The position numbers and the translations under genes were made by a program. From the NCBI GenBank assembly GCA_002887195.1, contig PJAB01000442.1, positions 1 to 26,592 on the forward strand: DNA of 26,592 nucleotides. Reading direction: 5' to 3'. This document shows positions 1 through 8,613 of the stretch, piece after piece (within the stretch, counting starts at the first letter, position 1; each line of letters opens with the position of its first letter). The stretch is from Chrysochromulina parva. Taxonomy: Eukaryota > Haptophyta > Prymnesiales > Chrysochromulinaceae. The notes beneath the pieces were generated by a model. That model ran no database searches and was not told where the DNA came from. It saw only the letters and a program-made list of their open reading frames with translations.

Positions 1-342
1 TGACCAATCGTCGTCGTCGCACATTGCCCCAAGTGTGCGCAGCACGGTTGTGGCCGTCTCGTCTATGGGGAAGACGGTGTCTTCAGACGGATCGAGGTCG
101 TTGAGCCAATCATTGAGTCGCCCCGCTCGCCGCGCTGCCTTGCGTTACCACTCGACCTCATCGCCCTCACGCCCACGCACGCGAACGCGCTGCTCGACAT
201 GCATGACTGAATTGGTAGATTGAGCGTCGTTTCGAGCGTCCGTCGCTACAAAGGCGTTTCGTTAGGAGGAGGAGCCGTCTCAGATTACGCCGAACTTTCC
301 TTTTTAGGAAAAATCCCGGCTCTCTCTACGGCAATCCAGTCA
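1..342. other. leading stretch with no supported gene
   Basis: I see no recognisable gene here. A 62-codon open frame at 35-223 is Ser/Arg-rich with no domain. The frame of the next gene stays open back to 220, but without an ATG before 343. This is probably the 5' flank and leader of the TylF-like gene. Confidence 0.5.
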
Positions 343-1983
343 ATGTCGAGGATTGGCATGAGCGCAACCGCACTATTGGCTTTCGTGGGTTTGGCCGCTC
401 CTAATGCACTGTGGGATGCGTTCGTGCGAGGGCCTGCGCCAAAGCAGAATGAATTGACGCCCACTACGCCTGTGACGGTGCCACACCGTACAGTGGGGCA
501 GCCCTTGGAGAGGCATTCAAAGCCGTCAGTGTCTCTGAACCCGCTTCTGGGCGACTATGAGCGGGACGGCGAGGAGACGCGCTGGCTGACTTCGCTGGCG
601 CAGCGCTCAGCGACCTTCTGGACCGCGGATCAGTTAGCATCACTCGAACGAACCAAGCGATGCCTCATTCACCCGGCGGAAGCATTCCCGAGCAAGAATA
701 AGGCACCCTTGTCGTGCAGCGCGCATGACGCGCTGAGAGATCGTTGCCAAATCTGCGGTTGGGATTGCTATCGACGATTGACTATGCTCGAGCCACTCGT
801 CGCCGATGTGCTCGATCGCAAAGTCCCTGGGGACTTTATCGAGGCCGGTGTGTTCAAGGGCGGCTGCAGTATCTTCTTGGCGGCCATGCTGCGGGCGCGT
901 GGCGAGCTGGGGAACCGCCGCATGTGGCTCGCGGACTCGTTCGAAGGCTTGCCTAGCCCTCGTGAGTATACCGCAGACCTTGCGAGGCGAGAGAAGACAC
1001 TCACGAGCCTCTCATCGCCTAGGCGAGAGAAGACACTCACGAGCCACTCGTCGCGAGCTGCAGCACCTCCGCAGCAGGAGATGAGACGTCTGGAATCGGT
1101 GGCAGCGGCGGCGCTGCCACCGCGCTCGCAGGCCAGTGCCCCCGGGAGTCCGTCGACGTGCTCCAGTAATAAGCCAAACGACGCGCCCCACGCAGAGTGT
1201 CAGCGTTTCTGCAATGCCCTTTCGGCCAAGAGCCACTGCATGTGGTGCAAGTGCCGCCGGTGCAGCTACTGCCAAGCGATGGACGCCCACAACGTTGCCA
1301 AGAAGAGTCCTAATATGGATGCGGGCGTCGTGCCGAGCGCTGGGCGGGAGTCGCGGAGGGGAGCGGACGGTGGCGGACGAGGAGGGGTGCAGCCTCAAGT
1401 GCAGGGCAAGACGCATGGCGCGGGCTCTGTGGCGGCTGGTGCGGGCTTGATGGCGGCCGGCGCAGCATCAATGACGTCGGAGGAGTATGAGTTCGCTCTG
1501 CTGCGGAAGTGGGCCAAAGGGCAGATGAATTCGTCCTTGGGTGAGGTGCGATCCAACGCAATCCGCTGCTTGCACATGCCGCAAGGAAGCGGTTCGGATG
1601 AGAAGGCGATGCAGCGTGTGACCGACGCCAGCTGTGGCAAAGGGGCGCTCCAGGTCGCTGCTGGCGGCGCCATGTGCGCGATCAAGGGCTTCTTTGCGGA
1701 CACGCTGCCCGGCCCAGTTGGTCCAATTGCGTTCCTGCGCTCCGACGGAGACCTGTACCCGAGCATCTACGAGACGCTCATCGCGCTCTACCCGAAGCTC
1801 TCTGTCGGCGGCTATGTCTTGTTCGACGATTGGAGGTTCGTACCCGCGCGGGAGGCGGTGCACGACTTCCGACGGCGCTACAACATCACGAGTACGATCG
1901 CGACTTCGGATAAGTTCGGTCCGCCTCCTTTTGTCACGTTGGACCGCATGGCCTTCTGGCAGAAATCGCGCACTACGGGCTGA
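343..1983 (+). CDS. TylF/macrocin-O-methyltransferase family protein with Cys-rich insert
   Basis: Predicted S-adenosylmethionine-dependent O-methyltransferase of the TylF (macrocin O-methyltransferase) family, whose members methylate sugars. Seen (546 aa from the ATG at 343): a hydrophobic N-terminal segment at about residues 6-22 (signal anchor), the SAM-binding start GDFIEAGVFKGG (about 163-174), WLADSFEGLP (about 195-204), then DGDLY (about 468-472) and the acidic metal/substrate motif FDDW (494-497). Between WLADSFEGLP and SLGEVRSN lies an insert of roughly 190 residues that the family normally lacks. It has a duplicated RREKTLTS segment and a cluster of seven Cys in 25 residues (about 286-310). 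The frame also runs upstream to 220 without an ATG; 343 was chosen as the first ATG, directly before the hydrophobic segment. Inference: a type II Golgi or ER membrane enzyme. The insert could hide an unrecognised intron, since GTGAGT sits at 962, but it is open throughout. Confidence 0.75.
   Translation: MSRIGMSATALLAFVGLAAPNALWDAFVRGPAPKQNELTPTTPVTVPHRTVGQPLERHSKPSVSLNPLLGDYERDGEETRWLTSLAQRSATFWTADQLASLERTKRCLIHPAEAFPSKNKAPLSCSAHDALRDRCQICGWDCYRRLTMLEPLVADVLDRKVPGDFIEAGVFKGGCSIFLAAMLRARGELGNRRMWLADSFEGLPSPREYTADLARREKTLTSLSSPRREKTLTSHSSRAAAPPQQEMRRLESVAAAALPPRSQASAPGSPSTCSSNKPNDAPHAECQRFCNALSAKSHCMWCKCRRCSYCQAMDAHNVAKKSPNMDAGVVPSAGRESRRGADGGGRGGVQPQVQGKTHGAGSVAAGAGLMAAGAASMTSEEYEFALLRKWAKGQMNSSLGEVRSNAIRCLHMPQGSGSDEKAMQRVTDASCGKGALQVAAGGAMCAIKGFFADTLPGPVGPIAFLRSDGDLYPSIYETLIALYPKLSVGGYVLFDDWRFVPAREAVHDFRRRYNITSTIATSDKFGPPPFVTLDRMAFWQKSRTTG
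985..1045 (+). repeat. 25-bp direct duplication inside the TylF-like gene
   Basis: An exact 25-bp block occurs at 985-1009 and again at 1021-1045, offset 36 bp, so it keeps frame and duplicates RREKTLTS. It lies at the start of the non-conserved insert. Confidence 0.9.
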
Positions 1984-2539
1984 CATAATGTGAATTGAAC
2001 AGAGCGTCGAAGCGTGGCAAATCTTCGGCAGAGTGGGGAACGTCCGATAGACGGTGCACCCCATCGAAACACGCAGGTAATCCGTAGGTAATCCAGCTCG
2101 GGCTCAGCCCCTTGGGGAGAGTTCTGGGGAGAGCACACCTGGTGAAGATATGCGGCATCGACGGCAGGGCGAGCGGGGCGCTCGACGTACTCACGTACAG
2201 AAGCGTGTGCTTCGCGCCAGCCGCCACTTGTATCGGGTGTTAAGACCATATTACACGGTTTCGGGCTTTTGTCGAACGCGGCATAAGCGATAACATTGTT
2301 TTATTCTAGCGATATTGGTCGCTAGGAAGTATACGTATAGAAGACCCACCGCTTCGCTTGTTCCTGGATGTCCCTAACATGTCCCTCACGATTCGAGCTC
2401 CAGCTCCCGGCCACGGGTTACTGCTTACTCGAGATGCGCCACGTCCGACCGGACGGTGCATCTCCCGGCACGGCCACAAACGCATACGTATCCGCGCGCG
2501 ACCAATCTTTCCGGAGAGATTGGTTCTCTCTAGTCCTCT
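1984..2539. other. convergent intergenic region
   Basis: This is the space between two genes that end towards each other. I found no domain-bearing frame. It is less GC-rich around 2230-2340 than the flanking genes and must hold both 3' ends. CTCTAGTC repeats (2525-2547) overlap the stop of the minus-strand gene. Confidence 0.6.
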
Positions 2540-3886
2540 CTAGTCGTCTCCACCGCATGCTCGGGTGGCCAGGGCGTGCTCGTCGGTCGCGGCCAACACC
2601 GTGTTGAGCAGCAACTCAAAGTAGATCGTCGACACCCAGCCGTGCTGGTGCAGCCCATCAGGGTAGTACCAGCCCTCAAAGGGCGAAGTGAAGCGCCCCC
2701 AGTCTAGGAGCTTGACGCCCCAGCTCGCGTGGTTGGCTCGTATGGCCTCGTTCATCGCGGCGTACGCTCGTGGCACGATGGGCGTCGCCGGATTGCGGAC
2801 GGACGTACCCTGATCCGCGCCAGGGCCTCTGGTAGGGTCCGGTTTGCCTTTGGCAGCTCGCATCCCAGATTTGGGCAACTCTGGCCTGTTCGGACCGCTC
2901 GGATCCAAATTAGGGACTTGTTGTTCCAAATGGTAGTGCTGGACGTCTTTCGGCTTGAGCACGGCCTCCACAAGCGGCACGTGGCGAGTGCGCCAGTACA
3001 CGGGCACCGCGAGCCCGGTGGCATGCACCACCGCGCGAGCAAATCGAGCAGCGTCGTGGGTCCATTGCTCCACGTGGGCCTCCCCCGAACTGGCCCACCA
3101 GTGCAATGAAGTCGGCTGAGCTGCGAGAGGGTGGCCACCTCTTGTGGCTGCAGGAGCCGTCGACCAACTGCGGCACGGCTCGCACGGCTGCAGTGAAGCA
3201 TTCATCGCCCACTTGGCGTAGTCCCAGGCAAGACTCTGCATCGTCACGAGTGCTGGCTTGCCAAAGGAGAGCTTGAACTCGTGGATCATTTGCGCGACGG
3301 ACACGTGCGCAGGTTGGGCCAGATGCGTCTCGCTCATGTAACGCAAGGGCAATGCATACGCATCCTTGTACCAGGGCGGACCTGCAATTCCAACTACGGA
3401 TATCATGCCCAGTGTGATGTTTCCGGTGCAAGAGGAAACTGTATTCCCGCTGCAGCCGATGGGGATAGCACATGCAAAGGTCGCCTTAGTCTCCTTGCCG
3501 GCAAAGTGCACGATGTCATCTCCACTAAAGAGCGTGCACACGTGCTCGAGCAAACGACGCTCAAAACAGTCGCCGATCATGAGCACTGAACGCCCGCCCA
3601 ACAAGGCAAATTCGTGCGCAAGCAGGTACTGAGGCGTTGTACGATCCGAGATACGCTTGTCATGGCCGACCCTGATGTTGGATTTCAGCTTACGGAAGGA
3701 GCACTGGGATAGCGATGGCCATAACCTCGGAGGAAAACTGGACGGGTCTCTCGACACACGCGCGAATCCGCCAGTGGATCGTATGCCACTCAAAAGATGC
3801 TGATCGTTGCAGCGGCACGGCGGCACATTGAGCTGCGTTTTGGCTCGCAAACCTCCAGGCGGAACTGGCCGCGCATGCGGCGGCAT
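2540..3886 (-). CDS. SGNH/PC-esterase-like protein with Cys at the nucleophile position
   Basis: Uncharacterised 448-aa protein resembling SGNH or PC-esterase-type hydrolases, which deacylate glycans or lipids. Seen: a block-I-like MIGDCFERR (about 103-111), where Ser of GDS is replaced by Cys, and a C-terminal YPDGLHQHGW with Asp410-x-x-His413, matching the catalytic Asp-x-x-His block. Between them are WYKDAYALPLRY and VYWRTRHVP, which fit a conserved middle region. The first ~70 residues are Pro/Arg-rich with no clear signal peptide, so the real start may differ; the ATG at 3886 is the first of the frame. It lies upstream of the CSP41 gene's 3' end on the same strand, with 267 bases between. 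Function is inferred only from the two motif blocks. A catalytically altered relative is possible because of the Cys. Confidence 0.6.
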   Translation of the reverse strand: MPPHARPVPPGGLRAKTQLNVPPCRCNDQHLLSGIRSTGGFARVSRDPSSFPPRLWPSLSQCSFRKLKSNIRVGHDKRISDRTTPQYLLAHEFALLGGRSVLMIGDCFERRLLEHVCTLFSGDDIVHFAGKETKATFACAIPIGCSGNTVSSCTGNITLGMISVVGIAGPPWYKDAYALPLRYMSETHLAQPAHVSVAQMIHEFKLSFGKPALVTMQSLAWDYAKWAMNASLQPCEPCRSWSTAPAATRGGHPLAAQPTSLHWWASSGEAHVEQWTHDAARFARAVVHATGLAVPVYWRTRHVPLVEAVLKPKDVQHYHLEQQVPNLDPSGPNRPELPKSGMRAAKGKPDPTRGPGADQGTSVRNPATPIVPRAYAAMNEAIRANHASWGVKLLDWGRFTSPFEGWYYPDGLHQHGWVSTIYFELLLNTVLAATDEHALATRACGGDD

Positions 3887-4153
3887 TCAGAAACTGTTGT
3901 GTGTGTGAATTATAAACATTGGTTGTGAATTTGAATCCGGGAATTGAATTCAAGAGAAATTGAGATCGTGATACGTACATGCACTGTGGTCTGTGGACAG
4001 GGTGTCCGTGCGGACGTGACGCCTGTCACAGCACAGCCAAATGGAGCTCAAAGCATCCTGCATGACAGCGCCCTGCATCGCTGCATGTGCATGTGGTCCG
4101 CGCGGGGTCGCACAAACATGCCACGAGATCCACACCTCAGGTACGCATGCAAC

Positions 4154-6067
4154 TCACTTGGCAGCGAGGATCATGTCATCGCAGCTGAAATCGAGGTTGA
4201 GCTTGCCCGCCGCCTTCTTCGCGACGAAATCGTTCTCGTACGCGTCCTTGAGCCCCTGCGCCATGTTGTACTGCGGCTTCCACTCAAGGTCCTTCATTGC
4301 CTGGTCGATCCCGCAGAAGAAGTGCTGCTCGCGCATCGGGAAGGCCTTCTTCTCGCCAAAGTCAAAGTTTTTCTTGTTATACGTCTTGATCCTCACCTCC
4401 TCGGCATCCTTGCCCATCGCGTTCGCGCACCTGAACGGTGTCAAGGGGGCGTGTGAGCGAGAGGTTCGGGGTTTTGAAGCGAAGGGTATGAGGACCAGAG
4501 GGGGCAGAAGTAAAGAGAGGTGTGTGCGGAAGACAAGGCGTGTGTGAAGAGAGGAGAGCCCCTCGCGTGCACGCACAGCTTCGCAAGACCCTCAAAGGTA
4601 ACGCTCTGCGCGTCCTGCACGTTGTAGATCTTGCCGATGGCTGCCTTCTTACCGATCACGTTGGCCATCGCCACTGCGAGATCCTTCACATGCCCCAAAC
4701 CTGATGAGGGAGCTCGTCAGAGACCCTCAATGGCACACAGAGGCCATCAGAGGCCATCAGAGGCACTCAAAGGCCATCAGCGGCCCTCAGCGGCCCTCAG
4801 CGGCCCTCAGAGGCCCTCAGCGGCCCTCAGCGGCCCTCAGCGGCCCTCAGAGGCCCTCAGAGGCCCTCAGAGGCCCTCAGAGGCCCTCAGAGGCGGTGGA
4901 GAGCTTACCAGTCAAATGTTGCCCGTGGCCAGGGATGCAAATGTCCTTGCCCGCGTCGAGACGAGTGAAGAACCATTCCTCGAGAGGGTTGTAGTTGAGC
5001 GGGCCGTAGATGTACGTAGGGCGGATCGAAGTGAACGGCACGCCCTTGGCCTTGAGCAGATCCTCGGTCTCAAGCTTACCCTTATGACGAGACTTGGGGT
5101 CTGTCGGGTCGACCTCGAACTGCGAGGTGCAATCAGAGGAGGTCATCAGAGGAGATTTGGGGTCCATCTCGAACTGTGAGGTGCAATCAGAGGAGGTCAT
5201 CGGAGGAGGTCATCAGAGGAGGTCATCAGAGGAGATTTGGGGTCCATCTCGAACTGTGAGGTGCAATCAGAGGAGGTCATCAGAGGAGGTCATCAGAGGA
5301 GGTCATCAGAGGAGGTCATCAGAGGAGGTCATCAGAGGAGGTCATCAGAGGAGATTTGGGGTCCTTCTCGAACGAAGCACGCCAGCGGAGCAGAGCAGAG
5401 CAGAGCGCGCAAGCATCGCAGAGCGAACGAGGAGCAACAGTCGTGCAGCGAGTGAGAGAGGCAGAGAGCTGAGCAATGTCAGGAGCGTGCCGGCGTGCCC
5501 GTGCTGTGCCATCCGGACGTGCTGAGGCGGTGCGGCTTGTTCGTCCGCTGCTGTCGGCGCATCGGTGTGCAAGGCACACACATGGGGCATGGTGAGCGAT
5601 TTTTTGTAGACGCCGGCCGAGGACATGTAGATGAAGTGCTCCACCTTGTTGCCAAACAGCTCGATCAGCGGCTCCGTGTCGCCCGCCTCGCGACCACCCA
5701 TGTCATAGACGACATCGAATTTGAGTCCGCCAAGCTTCGCCTTCATATCGGCAATGTCCTTGCGGTCACCTTTGACGTACTTGGTGGCGGCTTTGCGCTT
5801 CTCGAACGCCTCGTCGCTCTCGCTCGGGATCTTCTTGAGCGCCGTCTTGCCGCGATTGTAGAGCGTGACGGAGTGTCCCCTGTTATGCAGTTCCTCCCAC
5901 AGGTACAGACCGGAGAAGCGCGTGCCGCCAACGATCAGGACGTCCTTCATGTTAAGCATCGACGCGCGAGCACTGCCAACGGTCCTGCGCATGCCCGAGA
6001 CCGAGAATGCATCGGCTGGACACATCATGACCACAACAGTCGCGCATCCGAGGATTCGTGCCAGCAT
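4154..6067 (-). CDS. CSP41: CSP41-like chloroplast stem-loop-binding protein (atypical SDR epimerase family), four exons
   Basis: Spliced CDS, complement of 4154-4430, 4577-4700, 4909-5119 and 5582-6067, giving 365 aa with all joins in frame. CSP41 proteins are plastid NAD(P)-dependent-epimerase-like proteins that bind, and can cleave, plastid mRNA and rRNA stem-loops and associate with ribosomes. Seen: leader MLARILGCATVVVMM…PADA-FSVSG, a signal peptide followed by Phe21 as in secondary-plastid leaders; the Rossmann motif VGGTRFSG (about 46-53); then YMSSAGVY, DPKSRHKGKLETE, RPTYIYGPLNYNP, LGHVKDLA, KKAFPMREQHFF and the C-terminal DFSCDDMIL. These follow plant CSP41b order and spacing. The joins restore MPH-FEVD, TG-LGHVKD and AKL-CANAM. 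Introns are 462, 208 and 146 bp, all repeat-bearing. I cannot separate the a and b paralogue types with certainty. Confidence 0.9.
4431..4576 (-). other. CSP41 intron 3 with duplicated exon start
   Basis: GT-AG intron of 146 bp, read on the minus strand. Its first 16 bases (GTGCGTGCACGCGAGG, 4561-4576) closely match the first bases of the next exon (GTGCGCGAACGCGATG, 4415-4430). The join gives K-L-C-A-N in frame. Confidence 0.8.
4701..4908 (-). repeat. CSP41 intron 2 filled by a 10-bp tandem repeat
   Basis: GT-AG intron of 208 bp. Most of it (about 4740-4895) is a tandem array of 10-bp units, AGGCCCTCAG or CGGCCCTCAG on the plus strand, about 15 copies including degenerate AGGCCATCAG forms. 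On the gene strand these read CTGAGGGCC/CTGATGGCC. It ends in CTCCCTCATCAG, the same 3' end as introns in the golgin and kinase genes. Confidence 0.85.
5120..5581 (-). repeat. CSP41 intron 1 with tandem CTGATGACCTC units and copies of the exon-2 start
   Basis: GT-AG intron of 462 bp. The part at 5134-5352 is mostly 13-bp CTGATGACCTCCT-type units in the gene sense. Embedded are copies of the beginning of exon 2 (TTCGAGATGGACCCC form) at about 5154-5173, 5234-5253 and 5354-5374. The first two are preceded by a good acceptor, CACCTCACAG. The copies lack 9 bases of the real exon, so they encode FEMDPKS rather than FEVDPTDPKS. Confidence 0.8.
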
Positions 6068-6290
6068 GGCTTCGAAGACTTCGCGGCTTCGTCAAAGATT
6101 CTCTCGGTACCAGATGACGTGAGGCGCACGCGTGAGCTCGAATTTCGCGACTTCGGACTTTCAAGTAGGAGACCATCTGAGTTTGCAGTCATTTCGATAT
6201 GTGGCCAAACGAATTTCCTACCCTCCAGCCAAACCGGCCGGACTACGAACTGTCTCGCCGACCTATCGTGCTGCTGCTGGCCCCACCGGC
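6068..6290. other. intergenic, upstream of CSP41
   Basis: 223 bases between the CSP41 start and the stop of the next minus-strand gene. It should hold the CSP41 promoter. I see no clear motif. Confidence 0.5.
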
Positions 6291-7328
6291 TCATGATGCT
6301 TTACGTGTCAGCAGTTTGTGCTCACTAAGCCCGCTGAGAGGGCTGCCAGTACCACCGCCCGCGCCGGCGGAGAGGGTGATCGTGCGCACTTTGAACTTGT
6401 AGCCGCCGCTCGAGGTCTCGGGTTGCACCTGAAGCTGCAGCTCGCACTGCTGGCTCGCGCCATGCAGCTCAAACGAATGCTGCAGGAAGACGGAGACGTT
6501 ACGGTGGGCGTCGGTGCGGTGCGCGTCGATGCGCTGCACTGCGCACCGGCAGCCACCGGCGCAGCGCACCGTGGCGACGCCCATATTCTCGTACGACGTA
6601 AGGTGCTCGATGCTCACGCGCACCATGCCTGTCGCGGACCCGGCCGCCGCCGGCGCCGCTGCCGTCAGCGCCGCCGTCGCACCGCTCGGGATGGCGCTGC
6701 CCACGACGGCGCCACCCACGACGGCGCCGGTGGCCGTGTCACGCTGCTTCAGCCCCATGCGCGAGTCGACCTTGAAGAGGAGTGTGGCGCCCGGCACGAG
6801 CGCAAGCACGCCCGGCGACTTCTTCTGGTGCGCAGGGTTGAGCGCCAAAGACGAGTAGCACCAGAACCAAGTTCTGGGCGGCGAGCTCAAAAAGTGACGA
6901 AGCACGCTCTTCGCCTTTTGCGACTGGCCGAAGCCAGCGCGAGGGCACTGCGCTGGGCGCGGCGGGCGCGCGCACGCCGCGCCGCCGCTCGCGCCCTCGC
7001 CGATGGCCGTTGGGTAACGGAATGCCGCCAGCGCGTCGACGCGCGACCCGGGCGCCGCCGTCTTGTTGGCCAAGGGCGGGGGCGAGTGCTCATACTCGCC
7101 GGAGTGCTGGCACCAGACGGAGGTCCATTCTATGGGCTGGAGAGAGCGATACATGCTTGACTGGCCGAACGTCTTGCGGTAGTCGGCCGCTTTGACGAAC
7201 CCATAGCAGCGCGCCGTCCGCTCGCCAATATCCGCGTTCTCAACGTGGAGTGGCGCTGGAAGCGATTTGATCGCGGAGATCGAGGAGATCGAGGAGATCG
7301 AGCTGGACGAGGAGGACGCAGCGGCGTC

Positions 7329-7359
<31 letters not shown>

Positions 7360-8273
7360 GCTTTCGCCCCACGGTCACTGTACCGGTACAAGCCGCGCGC
7401 GTGCACGAACGCGTGCTGCAGCACCTCCGCAATGTACTCGACGCCGTGCACGCCGTGTGTCGGATGAAGGCAATCTTCTCCAACCACATCGCTCAGCGAG
7501 AAGCCAGGCAGCTTTTGACGAACCTTGGGCTCGAGCGCGCGGTGCATCGAGAGGCACGCCTGGCCGTAGCGCTCACACACGCGATGCGTCTCCGCCTCGG
7601 CACGCGCCCACGGCGTGTCCGGGTACACGAAGCCGCCGCGCAACCGCTCGCCAGGCTCGTACAGCGTGCGTGGCTGATCCTTGTGCCGCTGGCACCACTC
7701 GTGCATGGAGAGGAAGATGAGGAGCGGCCGCGGCCGCAGGGAGAGGAGCATGCGTGCAGCACCCTCGACGGCGCGCAGTTGCAGGTGGAACGCCATCGAA
7801 CCGAACTCGAGGATCACCACGTGCAACGTTGTCGGCAGGTGTGAGAAGAGGCACGGCAGCGCATTTTGCGCCGGCGTCGCATCGAGCGCCGAGTTGTTGA
7901 TCTGGTGCTTTGGATGCGGGTAGGTGGCATTCAAGTACTCGAGCAGGCGCACGGCAAAGCCCTTGAACGGCCGGATGTGCGGCTCGCCCCAGCGCATGAA
8001 GGTGGAGTGCACCCCATCGTACCGCATGCACCGCTTGTAGGGCTGGTCAAGGCAGCCACCATTTTGCGCGACGGAGGCCCCGAACACGCCGAGCACGATG
8101 GGCTCGCGCGCGTCGAGCCGCGCGAAGAGCGGCGTCCACGCGTCCGCCGAGCCCGCGTGGACGATGCTGCGCCCGAGAGTGTCGGCGTCAAGTGCGGGCA
8201 TTCGCGCGTACATGTACCGGTACCGGTACCGGTAAAAAGACACCGGGGGGAAGCGGGACTCCGGTACCTTCAC
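6291..8273 (-). CDS. large SGNH-hydrolase-fold protein with C-terminal beta-rich domain
   Basis: 660-aa two-part protein. N-terminal half: SGNH-type motifs LGVFGASVAQNGG (about 61-73, Ser67 as the likely nucleophile), HQINNSALDATP (about 123-134), VILEFGSMAFHLQ and DCLHPTHG with Asp267-x-x-His270. C-terminal half (about 345-650): ends in SYENMGVATVRCAGGCRC, RNVSVFLQHSF and SGGYKFKVRTITLS, a Cys-containing beta-rich module I recall from other algal SGNH proteins. The halves are joined by a simple linker of Ala/Asp and Ser/Ile repeats (302-336). The first 20 codons come from a GGTACC-type repeat, so translation may instead begin at the ATG at 8213 or 8201. No signal peptide is evident. Likely acts on glycans or cell-surface material, by family resemblance only. 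Confidence 0.7.
7253..7372 (-). repeat. in-frame simple repeats coding for the SGNH linker
   Basis: Nine-base units (GATCGAGGA, about 7276-7302) and GGCGTC/GGCGGC units (about 7321-7363) encode Ser/Ile and Ala/Asp runs without breaking the frame. Confidence 0.8.
8214..8233. repeat. TACCGG tandem repeat at the SGNH start
   Basis: Three perfect TACCGG units, each self-complementary as ACCGGT, sit between two candidate start codons (8273 and 8213) of the minus-strand gene. If translated they give Tyr-Arg repeats. They may instead be 5' leader or promoter sequence. Confidence 0.7.
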
Positions 8274-8613
8274 AGTATGGATGAGTGTGAACGTGAATAT
8301 GCCAACTTCAAAAATGTCCGCTGTTCACCATAAATTCCATCGAGGCTCAAGCCGCTAAATTCCAAAACGCCTATTCTCTGCGATTATTTTGGGGAGCGCT
8401 CTACATGTAGCAATATTGGCGTCAAGCGGCGCGCTGGCCGCTGCACATGCCGCTGCATCGTCATGCCGTCTTCGGACGCCAGCATGAGCGCGCCGGTCAC
8501 AAGGTCAACTGCCTCTGTTAACTGCCTCTCCATCCCTGAAGGTGGCCGAGCGGTCCCAACTACATGGGGGTCAACCTCCACGACAGGCAAGAAAGGCATG
8601 GGAGCGGACGCTT
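8274..8613. other. intergenic region, both flanking genes on the minus strand
   Basis: 340 bases with no supported gene. The 89-codon minus frame at 8384-8653 has no domain and overlaps the last exon of the EF-hand gene in another frame. The region should hold the SGNH promoter and the EF-hand gene's 3' end. Confidence 0.6.

Noticed and set aside
4740..4895. CRISPR-like array of short repeats
   Set aside because: Units are 10 bp, contiguous with no unique spacers, and lie in a eukaryotic intron.
4631..5525. Plus-strand frames with repeated RPSEAL or GGHQRRSSEE peptides
   Set aside because: These are antisense to CSP41 introns 1 and 2. Repetition and lack of domains mark them as translated repeats.
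6318..7160. 280-codon plus frame opposite the large SGNH gene
   Set aside because: Arg/Ala-rich shadow with no domain. The minus frame carries the SGNH motifs.
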